From Isoetes taiwanensis (lineage: Eukaryota > Streptophyta > Lycopodiopsida > Isoetales > Isoetaceae), in assembly GCA_021234155.1 (NCBI GenBank), contig JAJEKV010000014.1, positions 17,948,652 through 18,012,651 of the forward strand: 64,000 nt of DNA. The letters run 5' to 3'. Shown here piece by piece: positions 1 through 13,071 of the stretch. The notes under the pieces are model-generated. The model ran no database searches and was not told where the DNA came from. It worked only from the letters and a program-made list of their open reading frames with translations. How positions within the stretch are numbered: the first letter of the stretch is position 1; every line of letters begins with the position of its first letter. The translations under genes were made by a program, and so were the position numbers.

Positions 1-3000
1 CTGCAGTAGCCCTTGCACTATAAAAGCAAAGTCTTTGAATTTCTGACCATATTATATGGTTTCCTAAGAAAAACCATCGAGCCAAAAGGCCTCGATCAAA
101 CTATTAAAGTCTATTAAAAGATCGTAAAGCATAAGAATAGCCATATATATGAAAGACTCACCTTCAAGGCCAGCCTGTAGATATCAGTCCAAATCTCCCT
201 TAGAGGCAAGCATGTATGAGCCATATAGCTATCAATACAAATGTTAGCTGAAAGCCATCAAAATTTCCATCATAAATCAAGATGCTCACAGCTGAAAGTC
301 ACCAAAAATTTTGGAGTATTATATTCAAAAGAGCCCAATGGCATTTTTTCAAAGAGCCCAATGGCATTTTCCAGCCTATGCCGTGGATTTACCAGCCTAT
401 GTATTATTTGTATCAGAATCATTTTTTCCAGCCTATGTCAATTCCTATAAATATCCAGAATGTATTAGTAAGAAATTATAAACACCTGTATTTTAACCAT
501 TTTAAGGCCCCTAGTATAACTAGAGAACTGAGTTAATGAAAAAAAACCTTTTAAAATATGTTCAACAGACTTTTACCTTCCATGGACTTTTGCAAAGACC
601 ACTTCCGGTCAATATGCAGCCTTAAGCCAAAACAGGTGTAATTTTGACTTAAGCCTTAAGAATGGTTAAGATTTATCAAAGCAAAAAAATATACCACAAT
701 CTATAGCCAATAACAATTTCCTTTTGCTAATCATATTAAAATTTTGTCCAATACATCATGTTTACCTTTAGGGGAGTTCAATAGAACAACCTCAGATTAA
801 AAATATTTTGGGATTAATCCCATAGAACTCAGCAGACTTGATATCTTCAATGTCATCATGTCGTATAGCTTTTCCAAGTTGAATAAATGGGAAAACAAAC
901 CAAGGAGCAAGAAACCCGGTTACCTGCAGTAGAACCAGAGGACAGTTAGCCTTAATCAGGGTAAAAGCCTAAGCTACTTGACAGAGATAAGCTATAGGTT
1001 TCTTGAGCTTAACGCCTTCACCTCATTTGTAATCATAATCGAAATAGGTAGATACATATTAGTTTGTATAAACATTGAACATGCTTTGCAGCCTAAATAT
1101 AATGACAGCTTATGAATGTGCACTAAATACATTTATATCGAGTCCCAAAAGGCCTGCCATGTTTAGGATCCGGGCACCATTTGCACACCCTTGCTGGTAC
1201 ACTAACGAAGCACGTTTAAATATACTTAGAAGACAACTCTAGCTTTTATTACCCTTAGGGACTGATCACATAAACATAAACTGGAATAATACAATGATCA
1301 CAGTAATTCAGTGTGAAGATTAAGTTCAAGGAGATAGACCAGCCTCATTTACCCAATACAAGCTGGAGTCCACACACTTTCAGTCTAGAGACTAGAAAAC
1401 AAAATAGAACTTGACCTATTAGCTCAACAACCGGCAAGGTCACTCTTCTCAATAAATATTTAAGCCATAATGCATTAAGAAGTAAGCACAAAATCATTTA
1501 CATAGCAGAACATGGCCCATGGTTTTGCAGCATGTAATTTAGACACAGCCGTCATGCAGATTTAAGTACATAACTAAGTATGCAGATTAATACTAGAGCA
1601 TTCCGTGGCATTCCATATTTACTGCCTTTTGCCAAACTATATCAGATTAATCAAAGACAGAGTGGCCTAGTGATACAATTAGCACCAAAGCCCGAAGGTA
1701 AAAAGTGCAAAGAAAAAGTAGATTTATCTGAGAGATACCATGTCTTTACGTCACAAAGGTAACACAGTAATGCATAATTGATCACAAAATTCTGGAGTAG
1801 ATCTGGCTGACCCTTCACTGTATGCTTAAGTAGGCAAACTCAGCTACATATTTGTAAATGTGACAATGCATCCAACAAGAAAAATCTGAATCATGACATC
1901 TAATTTATATAATGAATCATTTTACAAGCATAAAATGGAAATCCCTATTATTTCTGATCATTTAAAGTCCATAGCAAAAAAGCAATTAAAATTTGAAATT
2001 AAATCGGACACGAGAGGAGGCTTTTGTTTAAGCAAGATTTCCTTTAATATTGTTGGTATATGCATTGCTAGAGGCATCGCCAAGGTCCAATTTAGATGCA
2101 TCAGCAGTCTGCTCTAGATTGTTGTCCTTATTTGTCACATTCATTCCATAGCATCATATTAAGAAGGAGCGGCCCTGAGCGAGACCTTTATACCGGCAGA
2201 ATCGCCTTCAACTCTGTTTGATTTATATGTTGCAACCATAGGCAAGGTCGCTCATCATAGATCAATACAAGGCTTAACCATAAGAGCTAACCAAGCATGC
2301 TGTTCAATAAAGACTAATATGTTTAACTCCATAATGCATCATGCAACAAACATAGAATCGTTTACATAGCAACCGAAAGCAAATGTGGTCGACGAGGTTA
2401 TACCTTAAGTTCACAAAGAATATGCGCCGGTGCACTTTAATTTCAATTAAATAGTCACCTAGAGTCATTGTCCTTTGTATATCTCACTATTTTCTATCTA
2501 GATGCATTTTTTTTTTTGTCTACCAAGTTGAACAATGTAATTTGCAATATCTGATTCTATGTAACACATACTGCTCAAGCCCGTTATCCACATGCAACAT
2601 ACTATGCATATCCTCTAAAAATCAGTATTAATGGCCATATGCCTTACTTATACACCTTTATACACCAGATTTGTGTACTTCTAGTCACAGATTTATTTCT
2701 AAGTATAAAATAGTTAAGTTATTGCAAGACCACAGTGCAAGAAATGGATATTTTAATAAGATAGTGGAACCTGATTTGGTGATATTCTCTTGAGCAACTT
2801 CCTTTGTAATTTCGCTTGGAGGAGTATTCATGATGCACTTGTCATATTCTTCCAGATCCTCCATAGATTTGGTATTCTAAGCTTGTTCTTGTGCAGCACT
2901 TGCATGATCAACTTTTAGCAGATTATAGTATCCTAAATTGCCCACTGAATCGGCTTCTTCCAATGCTAGAGTTAGATCCGTCGAGTGGATCCGCGACTTG

Positions 3001-3890
3001 CTTCGAGGCCATCAACGCTTTGCGGAAATTGGCGACCTTTGATCTTCTTAGAATGTAGGATATAAACACAGCTAAATCTCTGGGAACCAAATCCCTTATG
3101 AAATCACAGCAATACCTTTCTTCCATGGTCCGGAATCCGCAGTGTGCCAGATGTAAGTCGTCTCAATCATAATCTGTTCATGTAGAAGTATTTTAAGGAG
3201 ACGTAAGAGGTTTAGGGTTACCAGATATGCTCATCCATGGTATTTCGTTAAAAATTTCCCATCCAAGATAATACACACGTATGCAAGAAATTCAAAGATG
3301 CCAAGAGCCCAAAATATTGTCATAATATCCTCTTCTATTTTCATCCACATTTCTTACAAGGTCATAAGCCTATGTCATGACAATTCATATATTAAAGCTG
3401 CAATATACTTAACATATTGGCCAACCGATCTAAACTTTAACGGCGACTTTAACGGCGCCGTAAATACTGAATGGAGCTAAAGCCTTACATATCTTGACCA
3501 CCTGCTTAATGCACATATGCAAAGGTTAGTAGAACCCAAGGGTTATTCCTCCAAATCAATGACCCATTAATCGTAGATGCATCTATGCATCACAACATCT
3601 TGAGAAATAATGGCACAAGACCATTAATAACCATCAAACATTAGCCAAGTGGCATTCCTGTATAAATATAAAGTGACCGGCCTTTCATAATCCATATAAT
3701 CTTGAACTTTACCATTAATGACCATAAAACGAAAGAAAGACAAAAGATGCCCATGTATTCCTGAAGACGAAAGATGCCAAGTGATCCTTATAATATCCCT
3801 TGTATGAAATTTATTCCAGCTATGTGCTAGTTGCCAAGTCATAATTCATGCTTAACAAATTACATAACATCATTTTAATAAAAAAATCCT
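1..3890. repeat. ~4.2 kb tandem repeat unit, copy 1 (left edge cut by window)
   Basis: The sequence from base 1 reappears from base 4196 with nearly the same order and spacing over almost 3.9 kb. Long stretches are identical (for example about 1400-1670 against 5590-5860), while differences sit in short dense clusters. The unit is AT-rich and contains broken minus-strand exons near 2771-3126. Its first bases (ctgcagtagccc) are the middle of an exon that is complete at the second junction (4040-4212), so the repeat or its parent gene probably continues left of the window. Confidence 0.9.
2771..3126 (-). pseudogene. broken exon of an unrecognised host gene (repeat copy 1)
   Basis: On the minus strand an open segment starts with an ATG at 3126 (MEERYCCDFIRDLVPRDLAV) and runs about 40 codons. 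The coding-like sequence then continues in another frame (segment with LALEEADSVGNLGYYNLLKV, then MEDLEEYDKCIMNTPPSEIT) and ends at a plausible donor at 2771 (CAG|GTTCC). A frameshift near 2985-3030 and an in-frame stop between the last two segments break it. The composition looks like real protein rather than chance, but I do not recognise the family. Confidence 0.4.
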
Positions 3891-3973
3891 TCCTCCTTCC
3901 GCAGAAAGAGGGGCCCTTCACAATTATTAGACTATATCAAACAATTATCAACATAGTCCGTCTATAGCAACAA

Positions 3974-4010
3974 GGGGAGTAGGGCCTTGTTGCTACAAGG
4001 GCCCTACCCC
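3974..4010. other. hairpin in the spacer between the two repeats
   Basis: Arms ggggagtagggccttgt (3974-3990) and acaagggccctacccc (3995-4010) are complementary apart from a few bases and are separated by a 4-base loop. It lies in the part of copy 1 missing from copy 2. It may be a small foldback remnant; no function is evident. Confidence 0.5.
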
Positions 4011-4039
4011 ACCTGTGTTAATGACAAAGCACTACTCAC

Positions 4040-4212
4040 CATGGAATATTGAAGTCTTAAGTACTGTGATCATATCTTCTTTGTTGAACACAATTCCAGG
4101 ATATGTGTCATTCTATACAGTAACAAGAACATTAGTAATCATATGTTTTCTTGCAAAGGCATTAGAGCAGAAAGCTTTAATCAAACCATTGCTAACTGCA
4201 GTAGCCCTTGCA
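4040..4212 (-). pseudogene. exon-like segment with clear splice borders and one stop
   Basis: On the minus strand a 173-bp segment lies between an acceptor (TATAG at 4213-4215) and a strong donor (GTGAGTAG from 4039). One frame is coherent: ARATAVSNGLIKAFCSNAFA, then KHMITNVLVTV, a TAG stop, then NDTYPGIVFNKEDMITVLKT. The stop could derive from CAG or TGG by one transition. The first bases of the window are the end of another copy of this exon. Protein family not recognised; probably the same parent gene as 2771-3126. Confidence 0.45.
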
Positions 4213-7200
4213 CTATAAAAACAAAGTCTTTGAATTTCTGACCATATTATATGGTTTCCGGCAAACCCATCGGAGCCAAAAGGCCTCGATCAAACTATTA
4301 AAGTCTATTGCAGCATCGTAAGCATAAGAATAGCCATATATATGAAAGACTCACCTTCAAGGCCAGCCTGTAGATATCAGTCCAAATCTCCCTTAGAGGC
4401 AAGCATGTATGAGCCATATAGCTATCAATACAAATGTTAGCTGAAAGCCATCAAAATTTCCATCATAAATCAAGATGCTCACAGCTGAAAGTCACCAAAA
4501 ATTTTGGAGTATTATATTCAAAAGAGCCCAATGGCATTTTTTCAAAGAGCCCAATGGCATTTTCCAGCCTATGCCGTGGATTTACCAGCCTATGTATTAT
4601 TTGTATCAGAATCATTTTTTCCAGCCTATGTCAATTCCTATAAATATCCAGAATGTATTAGTAAGAAATTATAAACACCTGTATTTTAACCATTTTAAGG
4701 CCCCTAGTATAACTAGAGAACTGAGTTAATGAAAAAAAACCTTTTAAAATATGTTCAATGTACTTTTACCTTCCATGGACTTTTGCAAAGACCACTTCCT
4801 ATCAATATATCTTTTAAGCCAAAACAGGTGTAATTTTGACTTAAGCCTTAAGAATGGTTAAGATTTATCAAAGCAAAAAAATATACCACAATCTATAGCC
4901 AATAACAATTTCCTTTTGCTAATCATATTAAAATTTTGTCCAATACATCATGTTTACCTTTAGGGGAGTTCAATAGAACAACCTCAGATTAAAAATATTT
5001 TGGGATTAATCCCATAGAACTCAAAGACTTTGATATCTTCAATGTCATCATGTCGTATAGCTTTTCCAAGTTGAATAAATGGGAAAACAAACCAAGGAGC
5101 AAGAAACCCTTACTGCGGTAGAACCGGAGGACGCTTAGCCTTAATCGGGTAAAAGCCTAAGCTCTTGACAGTAAGCTATAGGTTTCTTGAGCTTAACGCC
5201 CTTCACCTCATTTGTAATCATAATCGGAATAGGTAGATACATATTAGTCAGATAAACATTGAACATCTTTGCAGCCCTAAATATAATGACAGCTTATGAA
5301 TGTGCACTAAATACATTTATATCAGGTCCCAAAAGGCACGCCATGTTTAGGATCCGTGCACCATTTGCACACCCTTGTTTGGTACACTAACGGGAAGCAC
5401 GCGTTTAAATATACTTAGAAGACAACTCTAGCTTTTATTACCCTTAGGGACTGATCACATAAACATAAACTGGAATAATACAATGATCACAGTAATTCAG
5501 TGTGAAGATTAAGTTCAAGGAGATAGACCAGCCTCATTTACCCAATACAAGCTGGAGTCCACACACTTTCAGTCTAGAGACTAGAAAACAAAATAGAACT
5601 TGACCTATTAGCTCAACAACCGGCAAGGTCACTCTTCTCAATAAATATTTAAGCCATAATGCATTAAGAAGTAAGCACAAAATCATTTACATAGCAGAAC
5701 ATGGCCCATGGTTTTGCAGCATGTAATTTAGACACAGCCGTCATGCAGATTTAAGTACATAACTAAGTATGCAGATTAATACTAGAGCATTCCGTGGCAT
5801 TCCATATTTACTGCCTTTTGCCAAACTATATCAGATTAATCAAAGACAGAGTGGCCTAGTGATACAATTAGCACCAGCAGTGGTAAAAGTGCAGCAAAAA
5901 GTAGATTTATCTGAGAGATACCATGTCTTTACGTCACAAAGGTAACACAGTAATGCATAATTGATCACAAAATTCTGGAGTAGATCTGGCTGACCCTTCA
6001 CTGTATGCTTAAGTAGGCAAACTCAGCTACATATTTGTAAATGTGACAATGCATCCAACAAGAAAAATCTGAATCATGACATCTAATTTATATAATGAAT
6101 CATTTTACAAGCATAAAATGGAAATCCCTATTATTTCTGATCATTTAAAGTCCATAGCAAAAAAGCAATTAAAATTTGAAATTCGTCAGACCTGAGAGGA
6201 GGCTTTTGTTCAAGCAAGATTTCCTTCAATATTGTTGGTATATGCATTGCTAGAGGCATCGCCAAGGTCCAGTTTAGATGCATCAGCAGTTTGCTCTAGA
6301 TTGTTGTCCTTATTTGTCACATTCATTCCATAGCATCATATTAAGAAGGAGCGGCCCTGAGCGAGACCTTTATACCGGCAGAATCGTCTTCAACTCTGTT
6401 TGATTTATATGTTGCAACCATAGGCAAGGTCACTCATCATAGATCAATACAAGGCTTAACCATAAGAGCTAACCAAGCATGCTGTTCAATAAAGACTAAT
6501 ATGTTTAACTCCATAATGCATCATGCAACAAATATAGAATCGTTTACATAGCAACCTTTGAAGCAAATGTCGGACACGAGGTTATACCTTAAGTTCACAA
6601 AGAATATGCAGCCGATTGCACTTTAATTTCAATTAAATAGTCACCTAGAGTCATTGTCCTTTGTATATCTCACTATTTTCTATCTAGATGCATTTTTTTT
6701 GCACTGTCTACCAAGTTGAACAATGTCTTTGCAATATACTGATTCTATGTAACACATCTTTGCTCAAGCCCGTTATCCACATGCAACATACTATGCATAT
6801 CCTCTAAAAATCAGTATTAATGGCCATATGCCTTATTTATACACCTTTATACACCAGATTTGTGTACTTCTAGTCACAGATTTATTTCTAAGTATAAAAT
6901 AGTTAAGTTATTGCAAGACCACAGTGCAAGAAATGGATATTTTAATAAGATAGTGGAACCTGATTTGGTGATATTCTCTTGAGCAACTTCCTTTGTAATT
7001 TCGCTTGGAGGAGTATTCATGATGCACTTGTCATATTCTTCCAGATCCTCCATAGATTTGGTATTCTAAGCTTGTTCTTGTGCAGCACTTGCATGATCAA
7101 CTTTTAGCAGATTATAGTATCCTAAATTGCCCACTGAATCGGCTTCTTCCAATGCTAGAGTTAGATCCGTCAGAGTGGATCCGCACTTGCTTCGAGGCCA

Positions 7201-8085
7201 TCACTGCTTTGCGGAATTGGCGTGCTTTTGATCTTCTTAGAATGTAGGATATAAACACAGCTAAATCTCTGGGAACCAAATCCCTTATGAAATCACAGCA
7301 ATACCTTTCTTCCATGGTCCGGAATCCGCAGTGTGCCAGATGTAAGTCGTCTCAATCATAATCTGTTCATGTAGAAGTATTTTAAGGAGACGTAAGAGGT
7401 TTAGGGTTACCAGATATGCTCATCCATGGTATTTCGTATTTGCAATAGTTAAAAATTTCCCATCCAAGATAATACACACGTACGCAAGAAATTCAAAGAT
7501 GCCAAGAGCCCAAAATATTGTCATAATATCCTCTTCTATTTTCATCCACATTTCTTACAAGGTCATAAGCCTATGTCATGACAATTCATATATTAAAGCT
7601 GCAATATACTTAACATATTGGCCAACCGATCTAAACTTTAATTGGCGACTTTAACGTACCAGAAATCTTGAATGGAGCTAAAGCCTTACATATCTTGACC
7701 ACCTGCTTAATGCACATATGCAAAGGTTAGTAGAACCCAAGGGTTATTCCTCCAAATCAATGACCCATTAATCGTAGATGCATCTATGCATCACAACATC
7801 TTGAGAAATAATGGCACAAGACCATTAATAACCATCAAACATTAGCCAAGTGGCATTCCTGTATAAATATAAAGTGACCGGCCTCTCATAATCCATATAA
7901 TCTTGAACTTTACCATTAATGACCATAAAACGAAAGAAAGACAAAAGATGCCCATGTATTCCTGAAGACGAAAGATGCCAAGTGATCCTTATAATATCCC
8001 TTGTATGAAATTTATTCCAGCTATGTGCTAGTTGCCAAGTCATAATTCATGCTTAACAAATTACATAACATCATTTTAATAAAAA
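4196..8085. repeat. ~4.2 kb tandem repeat unit, copy 2
   Basis: Direct copy of 1-3890. Homology stops in a poly(A) run at about 8085, whereas copy 1 continues into a 305-bp spacer (3891-4195) that copy 2 lacks. The spacer holds an exon-like segment and a hairpin. Recent local duplication is likely. Confidence 0.9.
6960..7315 (-). pseudogene. broken exon of an unrecognised host gene (repeat copy 2)
   Basis: Second copy of the segment at 2771-3126, with the same ATG, stop and donor. The frameshift zone near 7170-7210 differs from copy 1 by several small indels. This is the same patch where the two repeat copies disagree most, so the consensus may be wrong here. Confidence 0.4.
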
Positions 8086-8245
8086 AAAAAAAAAAAAAAA
8101 AAAAGAGAGAGAGAGTTTCAGAAGCATGATATACCTAGTTTACACGAGCGACATTCACAACGAAGAATAGAATAGAATAGAATAGAATAGAATAGAATAG
8201 AATAGAATAGAATAGAATAGAATAGAATAGAATAGAATAGAATAG
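8080..8245. repeat. poly(A), (GA)n and (GAATA)n microsatellite
   Basis: A run of about 24 A is followed by gagagagaga, and from about 8164 a pure GAATA array of roughly 16 units. On the minus strand this is (TATTC)n directly following a LINE-type 3' end (8246-8400), so it is best read as that element's tail. Confidence 0.85.
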
Positions 8246-8400
8246 TTTTTTTAACGTCCACGGAGACCAATAGGTCATGGGACCCATACAATGGGCTAGT
8301 ACAATCATTACTACTAGGATTAAAAAACCCCTGCCTCGAAAGGTTTTCAAGGGAAAAACCTTTGCAGTAATGATGATACTAGACAAGCAGAGCTAATGAC
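8246..8400 (-). mobile_element. LINE-type 3' end remnant with a pentanucleotide tail
   Basis: Read on the minus strand, this contains a motif shared with 39,840-39,900 on the plus strand (aaggttttt-ccc-tcgaaaacc, then ggggttttttaatcctg) and with 21,400-21,450 (cccttcgggacgttaa type). The element ends in acgttaaaaaaa followed by (TATTC)n. The shared 3' ends with different microsatellite tails point to non-LTR retrotransposons of related families. Confidence 0.5.
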
Positions 8401-8813
8401 TACTGAGGGCTCAGTAATTGCAGACGTTTATTTAGAACCTCTATAAGAAACTCTCTTATAGAGAGGTGCAATGAAGATGTCAAGAAAGTGAAACTTGTAT
8501 CATCCTTGGAAGATGCCATAGACATAGCAATAAGTTGGCCACCATGCCAAAAATTGGATAAACCTGATTCAGCTGTTCTTGATCGACGATCATCGATAAT
8601 CATGGAAAATTTGAAAGAAAGGACTCTACATGTGGTCAACTTGACTAGTCTAGATATATTAGTTTGCATTGAGGGAAAATGGCCTGTAAATCTCTTCTAC
8701 TTTGTGGCAAATCTAAGAACACCTAGCATGCCAAAACCACCCATAGTTATATTACATCCTAATGAACCTGATACCAAACAATGGGGATGTGTTGGCATGT
8801 TTAAAGATGTTTT

Positions 8814-9249
8814 CACACAACTACCATTAATATTATTAACACAAACCATTGCATTTAACACATATAAATTATAATCCCCCTTAAACCCCCTTTGGTTTGG
8901 GTGCATATTCACACGGGGGGTTACTCCGGGCAACGAGAGCTGTTGGATGGGTATATTTGCCTTTTATTCCAAAATCTGGACCGTACATAGTGATCCTCGT
9001 TTGTGGGGTATGCATGTACAAGTTTTTGTATACTGTATATTAAAGTTTGCAAAATACTATAAGGTTTGAGAGAATACTTAATGGTGTTAATTTTGTACAT
9101 GTATTGTAAATATATTTTTGGGGCTCTCGCTGCCCTACATAACCCCCCGTGTGAATATGCACCCAAACCAAAGGGGGTTTAAGGGGGATTATAATTTATA
9201 TGTGTTAAATGCAATGGTTTGTATTAATAATGTTAATGGTAGTTGTGTG
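8814..9249. mobile_element. 436-bp foldback / MITE-like element
   Basis: The left arm (8814-8942) and right arm (9123-9249) are inverted copies of each other over about 125 bp with few differences, both running from cacacaactacc inward to a segment containing cccccgtgtgaatatgcac. The loop is about 180 bp and AT-rich. Open frames across the arms are by-products of the inverted repeat. No coding capacity or clear target duplication is seen. Confidence 0.8.
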
Positions 9250-11090
9250 TTGATTGTTATATTAAAAAAAAATTTGGGCCCTTCGGGCCCTAAGTAACGC
9301 AAACAGAGATAAATGTTATGGGCCTAAATATTAATTACTAAAAAGCACAATAATATCAAGACAAACAAATTATTCCCATTGCAAACAACTATGAGTACAA
9401 ATGTGAGGAAAAACATGTGTGAAGAAAATTGAAAGGTGTTGAATGTAAAAACAACCAATCCTATGAACAGAGCAATAGAAATAAGGAATTGAAGTAGTAT
9501 GATACAGATTCAGAAATATGTTGTTGCAAGTCTCTTCCACAATTTGGGAACATTAGAAAGAAATCTCACAAACACCAATCTTCTGCCAGTATAGGCCATT
9601 GCAACTCCACAAGAAACCATTAATTTGGCAGTTAAGCCAAACAGTACAAAAAAGGGCACTTGGAATGTATTGGGTTCTTCTAAAAGAATCTTCATGTAGC
9701 AGATCTAAGATCTGTAATTCCAACTAACCTTCAACAAATTACCATGCCATGCAGCAAATGAAGACTCTGATGAACACCTAAGGTCACAGATTGCTCTTTT
9801 CTTCTTAGCTTTGATATTCTTTGCATTGGTCTTTCTAAAATAACCTGCTGCTGTCTGGCCCCAGTCCCAAAGCCTACCTGGCACATCCAAACAATGTCAA
9901 TTACGGAAGGTAAACAACTTTCAATTATGGTCAAATACGATGTATCTTTTGCAGGAGAACTACTTAAAATTTTTCAAAATAACTTGTCAAGGTTAATCAT
10001 GTGCAACTATGGTGAAAGGCCGACGAGAAGGCTGCCGAAAGAATAAGTAGCATCTTCCTCTTTGACAACCCTAAAACAAATGTTCATTCTGAAAACACAC
10101 GGACCTTGGCCGAATCTGTTGCACCATAACAGCATCCCTCGAATCTGTGCCCCTTGAATCCGACCCACAAAACCACGCCCCCTGTAATCTTATCTTGCTA
10201 ATCCCTGTTGTTGCAGATTTGCAAGCCCTGTTTCGTGCCCTAAAATGCTATCCACGAGGCTTGCATGTTCAGCCCCTAAAATAAAAAGAGGGCTTTTGTT
10301 GTGAGCCCTTGGATGTTGGACCATTGAAAAAAAAAGCTAAATCCAACGACTAAGAAATGGTGCACTCTAGATGTACGCATTAGTACATCCATTCGAATAC
10401 GCCATGAAATCTTAGGAAAACCTTTGTGAAAAGCGTACAAAAACACAAAGAAAACCCCCTGTTATTATGCTACATATTCATGGTAAAAGGGTCTCCACTA
10501 TATGAACTTGATCTAGTGCGCGCAGGGGTGCTCCAAGTAGATAGTTTCTCATCTTTTAACATAATCTATATGCTAGCTGGAGATCTTGTTTATGTTCTGC
10601 AGTGATGTGTTCAAGATAAAAAATGCCAAAATCTCAAAACTTAATTCCGATCTCGGTGCTTTAGTGTGTTTTAAAAAGTAATAACTGTTTGTAGCAATTT
10701 AACATCTTGCAGCCTATTCCAGGACATGCTAAATCGTGAACCTTCCAACAACGGCAGAGAACCGAAATAATTCGACAAGTTTTGCTGCATCTTTGTCTGC
10801 ATCTTTGTCTGACAGAGAAAAACGAATAGTTATTCTTTTTTACTTACATGTGCGATCGTCATAATAACATATACATCTAATATACTTGTTTTTCTCTTGA
10901 AGCACGTGCCTCTTATTGATGGGCTTGAGATGGCAACGATGAAACTTGGAACTGTCTAGATGTGATAATTCTGAAGGTATTTTGCTAAAACTTAAATTTT
11001 TCTTATTCTTTCTTGGGCATGATTTCTTATATGTTCAGACTCGTGTAACTATGGGAACTATAGTCAGCAAGGTTGTCATCTACCAATGGT
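9250..11090. other. AT-rich intergenic stretch, no supported gene
   Basis: I see no convincing coding exon here. A perfect GC-rich palindrome (gggcccttcgggccc, 9276-9290) follows an A-run near its left end. The short open frames at 9510-9934 carry no recognised motif. The right end of the stretch is the left breakpoint of the copia inversion. Confidence 0.5.
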
Positions 11091-11945
11091 TTTTATCCTC
11101 GTCTCTTTCAAATCCCCATTCAAAAAGGCCGTCTTTACATCCATTTGATGTATATGAAGATCATGCTGCACTGCAAATGCTAACAATGCTCGCAAACTTG
11201 TAAGACGTACAACTGGAGAAAAAGTTTCCTCATAATCTACACCTGCAACTTGTGAGAAACCTTTGACAACAAGGCGAGCCTTGAATTTATCAAAAAAACC
11301 ATCAGCTTTAACCTTGGTCTTAAAAAGCCACTTACATTGAATAGATTTTCATTCTGCAAGTAATTCCACAAGTTCCCATGTATTGTTATTGATCAAGAAT
11401 TCATATTCAGCCTCCATAGCCATTCTCCAAGATTCTGCTTGATCTGAGGTTAACATCAGCAACAGAAATTGGATAACCAGTCATAGTAAAAAAATGGCAG
11501 TCTAAAATCCGTTGTGTTGGCTTCAAAGCTCAATGTGCAATAACATCATCATCATGAGCAACCTCATAAACAACTTCATCATCATGAGCACCCTCATGAA
11601 TAACTTCATCAAGACCACCATGATCTTCCTCATCATCATAAACATCATTAGCAAAATTATGAGCAAAGTCAGGGACATCAAGAGCCTCAGTAGGAGCAGG
11701 GGCAAGAATCGGATTATGTTCATCAAGGAGGGCAAGGGCAATGACAAGAGTAACGGAAGAAGGAATAGAGAAATAGTGAGAATATCATCATCAGAAAAAG
11801 GGATTTCAGCAACTATTTCACTTTCATGTTGACTATTAGGCTCAAAATGTAACATAGAAAGCTCATCAAAAGTAACATCACAACTAATGATAATCTTTCG
11901 AGAAGCAATATCCCAAAAGCGATATGCTTTAACATTAGACATATC
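11091..11945 (-). pseudogene. Ty1/copia polyprotein fragment (integrase end to reverse transcriptase N-part), inverted
   Basis: Read from 11,945 down, the minus strand gives a copia integrase C-terminal signature (KAYRFWDIASRKIIISCDVT), an acidic, low-complexity linker, and then the start of reverse transcriptase: a segment with ESWRMAMEAEYEFL, KWLFKTKVKADG, KARLVVKGFSQVAGVDYEET, FSPVVRLTSLRALLAFAVQ and DVKTAFLNGDLKE. It stops abruptly at the end of that last motif near 11,091. The next part of the same domain lies on the plus strand from about 13,515, so the two are halves of one element. A stop (TGA) precedes KSIQCKW. Non-functional. Confidence 0.85.
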
Positions 11946-12299
11946 TTAGTAACAAGGAGGCTGAAATGTTGGTTGCAATCCCATTCAATTTGGAATGCAA
12001 TCAACATTTCAACCTCCTAGCAAAGCGTCTAAAGACTTCATAACAACACACCTATTTTATCAAAAGCTTGTTTATGAAAAAAAGTTGTTGAATCAAACTA
12101 CAAAAACATTCAATGTTAGGCTATGGCAAAATTCTAATAATATACAAGTGCAACAAAGATGTGCCTGCTCAAGTCATAAAATATACTTCCATTTCCAAAT
12201 TTACTTCACATAATCATTATTGTAGAGAGAATTAACAGATCTCATTCTTTTTTAGGTTCTCTTCTCCGCAGAGTACACAAAGCATGGCATGTTTGAACT

Positions 12300-12715
12300 C
12301 AAAGTGTGATTTTCAGAATTATATTCATGGAGAGTTTGAGAGGGATTGTGATGGAGAATGGCATGACACAAACTTGGCCTCTGACGATGATTGAAATGGG
12401 AATAACACTGCTAGCATTAAAGCCAAGAAGCATATTATGGGCCGTCTCACTCAATCTGGAAATTTACTGGCTTGTTCTCATTCTCAGTTAGCAGCTTGGG
12501 TATCCACAATGATTGCTTAACATTGTGAATTGCTTAATGAAATATGATGACGACGATGGAGGCATCTTTCGACGATGGAGGCAAGAAAGCGAGCATATGC
12601 CAGAGCTAATAAATGGGTTTGTAAAAATTTTGGCAGTCTCATTGTTAATGACTTTTGTGAAGATGCCTCGCATCTGAATTGTGATAACTTGGTGGGTGGA
12701 GTATATTGGACATAA
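12300..12715 (+). pseudogene. coding-like remnant, unrecognised
   Basis: A plus-strand frame reads DFQNYIHGEFERDCDGEWHD, a stop, then AKKHIMGRLTQSGNLLACSH; a second block reads RAYARANKWVCKNFGSLIVN and continues to a stop near 12,710. Composition resembles protein but stops and frame changes interrupt it. It lies inside the inverted copia segment. No family recognised. Confidence 0.25.
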
Positions 12716-12877
12716 CAAGATTGGTTATACCAATTATGAAGCCTTTAATACATCCATCGGGTTGAAGCAATGCTATAAACAAGTTGTTAAAGCTCTTTAG
12801 CATAATGCTGGTGCTAAATGACTTTATTTCTTTGAAGGAAAAAACTGTATAGTGCTGCTAATAGCATGAAAGTTGAA

Positions 12878-12995
12878 ATAATGAAATGTAAATAAGCATA
12901 ATACTATCGTCCAACGTTTCAATTTTTTATGCTTGAGTTTCCAAAGAGCGGAGCAGAAAACATAAGGTAAATGGCAATATTTGAAGAAACAAGCA
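12878..12995 (+). repeat. direct repeat, copy A
   Basis: Contains gaaatgtaaataagcata, actatcgtccaacgtttcaa and cttgagtttccaaagagc. It matches 13,370-13,495 in the same orientation at roughly 80-85% by eye. The two copies bracket a minus-strand coding-like remnant. Confidence 0.65.
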
Positions 12996-13071
12996 TGTTA
13001 CAATGGTCTTCCAATTCTGTATGATGTATATAAAAAATAATTTCCTATAGAAAATAATTTCTTACCATAGG

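Noticed and set aside
241-536. Overlapping short frames repeated at 4434-4729
   Set aside because: Both frames are low-complexity (repeated SPMAFS/QPM units from a short internal repeat) and are duplicated only because the whole 4.2-kb unit is duplicated.
8697-9166. Protein-coding frames across the inverted repeat
   Set aside because: They follow from the two inverted arms and contain no recognised motif or start context.
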